Origin: Hathewaya massiliensis | GTDB lineage: Bacteria; Bacillota; Clostridia; Clostridiales; Clostridiaceae | Direction of reading: 5' to 3' | DNA: 64,000 bases | NCBI RefSeq assembly: GCF_902143515.1 | Contig: NZ_CABFVD010000005.1 | Coordinates: forward strand, 62,001-126,000 | In this document: positions 61,958 to 64,000 of the stretch, piece by piece | Position numbering within the stretch: position 1 is the stretch's first letter | Layout of the letters: every line of letters starts with the position of its first letter | Made by a program: the position numbers and the translations under genes | Notes under the pieces: model-generated | What the model saw: the letters and a program-made list of their open reading frames with translations, nothing else | Database searches by the model: none | What the model was told of the DNA's origin: nothing

Positions 61958-63332
61958 AGAGTATAGAACAGTAAGGGAAGTTGTAGGTCCCTTAATGCTT
62001 GTTGATGGCGTTGAAAATGTTAAATTTGACGAGCTTGTTGAAATAGAAATGCATACTGGAGAAAAGAGAAACGGTAGAGTACTTGAAATCAATGGCGATA
62101 AGGCAATGGTTCAGTTATTCGAAGGTTCTTCAGGAATAAACTTAAAAGGAACTAAGGTTAGATTCCAAGGGAAACCATTAGAGCTTGGCGTATCTGAAGA
62201 TATGTTAGGAAGAGTATTTGATGGAATAGGAAAGCCAAAGGATGGTGGACCTAAAATTATCCCTGAATTTAAAAGAGACATTAACGGAGAGGCTATAAAT
62301 CCATTTGCTAGAGACTTTCCATCGGAGTTTATTCAAACAGGAATATCTCCAATAGATGGACTAAACACTCTAGTTAGAGGACAAAAGTTACCAGTATTCT
62401 CAGGTGCAGGACTTCCACACTCTCAATTAGCTGCTCAGATTGCAAGACAGGCAAAGGTTTTAAATTCTGATTCTAAGTTCGCAGTTGTTTTTGCAGCTAT
62501 TGGTATAACTTTCGAGGAAGCAGAATACTTTGTTGAGGAATTTACAAAGACAGGGGCTATTGATAGATCAGTTCTATTTATGAACTTAGCTTCAGACCCT
62601 GCTATAGAGAGAATAGCTACTCCAAGAATGGCTTTAACTACAGCTGAATACTTAGCTTATGAAAAGGGAATGCACGTACTTGTTATAATGACAGATATAA
62701 CAAACTACTGTGAAGCTCTACGTGAAGTTTCAGCAGCTAGAAAAGAAGTTCCAGGTAGAAGAGGATATCCAGGATACCTATACACTGACCTTTCAACTTT
62801 ATATGAGAGAGCTGGAAGATTAAAAGGTGTAGAAGGGTCTATTACACAAATACCTATTCTTACAATGCCAGAGGATGATAAAACACACCCAATTCCAGAC
62901 TTAACTGGATATATAACAGAGGGACAGATAATTTTATCAAGAGAATTGTATAAAAAGGGTATAATGCCTCCAATAGATGTTTTACCATCCCTATCAAGAT
63001 TAAAAGACAAGGGTATTGGAAAAGGTAAGACAAGAGAAGATCATGCAGATACTATGAACCAGCTTTTCTCTGCTTATGCACAAGGAAAAGAGGCAAAGGA
63101 ACTTGCAGTTATCTTAGGAGAGTCTGCTCTTTCAGATACAGACAAAATGTTTGCTAAATTTGCAGAAGCCTTTGAAAATGAATATGTAGCACAGGGCTTT
63201 GATACGAATAGATCAATAGAGGAAACATTAAATTTAGGTTGGAAACTTTTAAGTATTTTACCGAAGTCAGAACTTAAGAGAATTAGAGATGAGTATTTAG
63301 AAAAATACCTACCTAAAAGAGAGGGTGAGTAA
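61950..63332 (+). CDS. ntpB: V-type ATPase regulatory subunit B
   Basis: The 460-residue non-catalytic nucleotide-binding subunit. It has the same fold as A but lacks a P-loop: [20 protein letters not shown] stands in that place. [18 protein letters not shown] and [20 protein letters not shown] follow, with the arginine finger region in [22 protein letters not shown]. It alternates with A in the A3B3 head. ATG 61950 lies inside the end of ntpA, so translation is coupled. ntpD starts two bases after its stop. Confidence 0.97.
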   Translation: MLKEYRTVREVVGPLMLVDGVENVKFDELVEIEMHTGEKRNGRVLEINGDKAMVQLFEGSSGINLKGTKVRFQGKPLELGVSEDMLGRVFDGIGKPKDGGPKIIPEFKRDINGEAINPFARDFPSEFIQTGISPIDGLNTLVRGQKLPVFSGAGLPHSQLAAQIARQAKVLNSDSKFAVVFAAIGITFEEAEYFVEEFTKTGAIDRSVLFMNLASDPAIERIATPRMALTTAEYLAYEKGMHVLVIMTDITNYCEALREVSAARKEVPGRRGYPGYLYTDLSTLYERAGRLKGVEGSITQIPILTMPEDDKTHPIPDLTGYITEGQIILSRELYKKGIMPPIDVLPSLSRLKDKGIGKGKTREDHADTMNQLFSAYAQGKEAKELAVILGESALSDTDKMFAKFAEAFENEYVAQGFDTNRSIEETLNLGWKLLSILPKSELKRIRDEYLEKYLPKREGE

Positions 63333-63334
63333 AG

Positions 63335-63976
63335 GTGGCAAAACTTAATGTAAATCCCACCAGAATGGAGCTCACTAAGTTAAAAAAGAGGCTAGTTACA
63401 GCTACAAGAGGCCATAAACTTTTAAAGGATAAGCAAGATGAGCTTATGAGAAGATTTATAGACCTTGTAAAGCATAATAACGAACTTAGAAAGAGCGTTG
63501 AGGAAGAACTTTCTGGGGCTTTTAAAGATTTCGTTATGGCAAGAGCCTTAATGTCATCAGAGTTTTTAGAAGAAGCTATTATGTATCCTAAAGAGAGTAT
63601 CTCTGTAGATATTAATAAAAAGAATATAATGAGTGTTAATGTTCCTGAAATGGAGTTTAAAAGAAAACTAGAGGGTGATGGTGGCAGTATTTACCCATAT
63701 GGTTTTGCAAATACATCTTCAGAGCTAGATGGTTCCTTAGAAAAGTTATATAATATACTTCCTAAGTTATTAGAACTAGCACAAGTTGAAAAATCATGCC
63801 AACTTATGGCTGATGAAATAGAAAAGACTAGAAGAAGAGTAAATGCATTAGAGTATATGACTATACCTCAATTACAAGAAACTATCAAGTATATAAAGAT
63901 GAAGCTTGATGAAAATGAAAGAGGAGCATTAACAAGACTTATGAAAGTTAAATCAATGCTTCAAAAAGAAGCATAA
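63335..63976 (+). CDS. ntpD: V-type ATPase subunit D (central shaft)
   Basis: A 213-residue, two-helix coiled-coil shaft that rotates in the head. It starts [19 protein letters not shown], which is diagnostic for subunit D, followed by [19 protein letters not shown], and ends with [20 protein letters not shown]. The start is GTG 63335 behind GAGGGTGAG. It is the last visible gene of the operon. The remaining 24 bases hold no feature, and the operon might continue beyond the window. Confidence 0.96.
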   Translation: MAKLNVNPTRMELTKLKKRLVTATRGHKLLKDKQDELMRRFIDLVKHNNELRKSVEEELSGAFKDFVMARALMSSEFLEEAIMYPKESISVDINKKNIMSVNVPEMEFKRKLEGDGGSIYPYGFANTSSELDGSLEKLYNILPKLLELAQVEKSCQLMADEIEKTRRRVNALEYMTIPQLQETIKYIKMKLDENERGALTRLMKVKSMLQKEA

Positions 63977-64000
63977 TTCAAAAGCTGGGGAAATAATACC

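Overview
The window is low-GC DNA with very AT-rich intergenic DNA, purine-rich Shine-Dalgarno (SD) sites, frequent TTG/GTG starts and sporulation-type genes (SpoVB, a GerMN lipoprotein). It also carries a T-box in front of argS and a V/A-type ATPase operon. Together these point to a spore-forming Clostridium or close relative. I cannot name the species from the sequence alone.

Layout. 1-8.8 kb: the tail of a FeoB-like protein and a DUF2325 gene, an SDR oxidoreductase, a sigma-70 family factor with a striking inverted repeat over its SD, a MarR regulator with its own operator-promoter, a SufS-like PLP enzyme, a 29-residue peptide with nine cysteines, TspO, YibE/F and a divergent cis-prenyltransferase. 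8.8-15.5 kb: a glutaredoxin, DUF1292, a heterodimeric BmrC/BmrD-like multidrug ABC exporter with a possible attenuator upstream, and an IS110-family element whose 5' noncoding end may encode a bridge RNA. 15.6-25.3 kb: a chemotaxis receptor, a short YyaL/DUF255 protein, a GH42 beta-galactosidase, T-box plus argS, and a YprB-like nuclease. 25.3-31 kb: a Fur-box-controlled feoA-feoB-Cys-rich peptide operon, a second YprB-like protein, an isolated prepilin and prepilin peptidase behind decayed coding sequence, and a ZIP metal transporter. 31-44.9 kb: two unknown membrane proteins, a DNA glycosylase, an MBL hydrolase with a two-component system and GerMN lipoprotein, an ADP-ribosylglycohydrolase, a D-Ala-D-Ala carboxypeptidase, a HesB-like protein with pncB, a UvrD-like helicase and a small unknown protein. 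45-55.3 kb: an M20 peptidase, an RluA pseudouridine synthase, two MOP flippases (one SpoVB-like), a propeller protein, a zinc phospholipase C-like protein without a signal peptide, a methyltransferase-like protein and a DUF4080 radical SAM enzyme. 55.5-64 kb: a V-type ATPase operon in the order G/H-I-K-E-C-F-A-B-D. Its K subunit keeps every residue that binds Na+ in Enterococcus hirae NtpK.

The most unusual signal that the genes do not explain is a set of dispersed intergenic repeats. Family A is a 40-55 nt hairpin built on AAGCTTTA. Family B is a ~120 nt structured element, often joined to A and three times sitting just upstream of a gene on the same strand. Family C is a ~70 nt hairpin with a conserved ATTACGTAACC loop. 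Copies occur in both orientations across the whole window. They could be mobile miniature elements or a structured RNA family. No CRISPR array, tRNA, rRNA or prophage was found.
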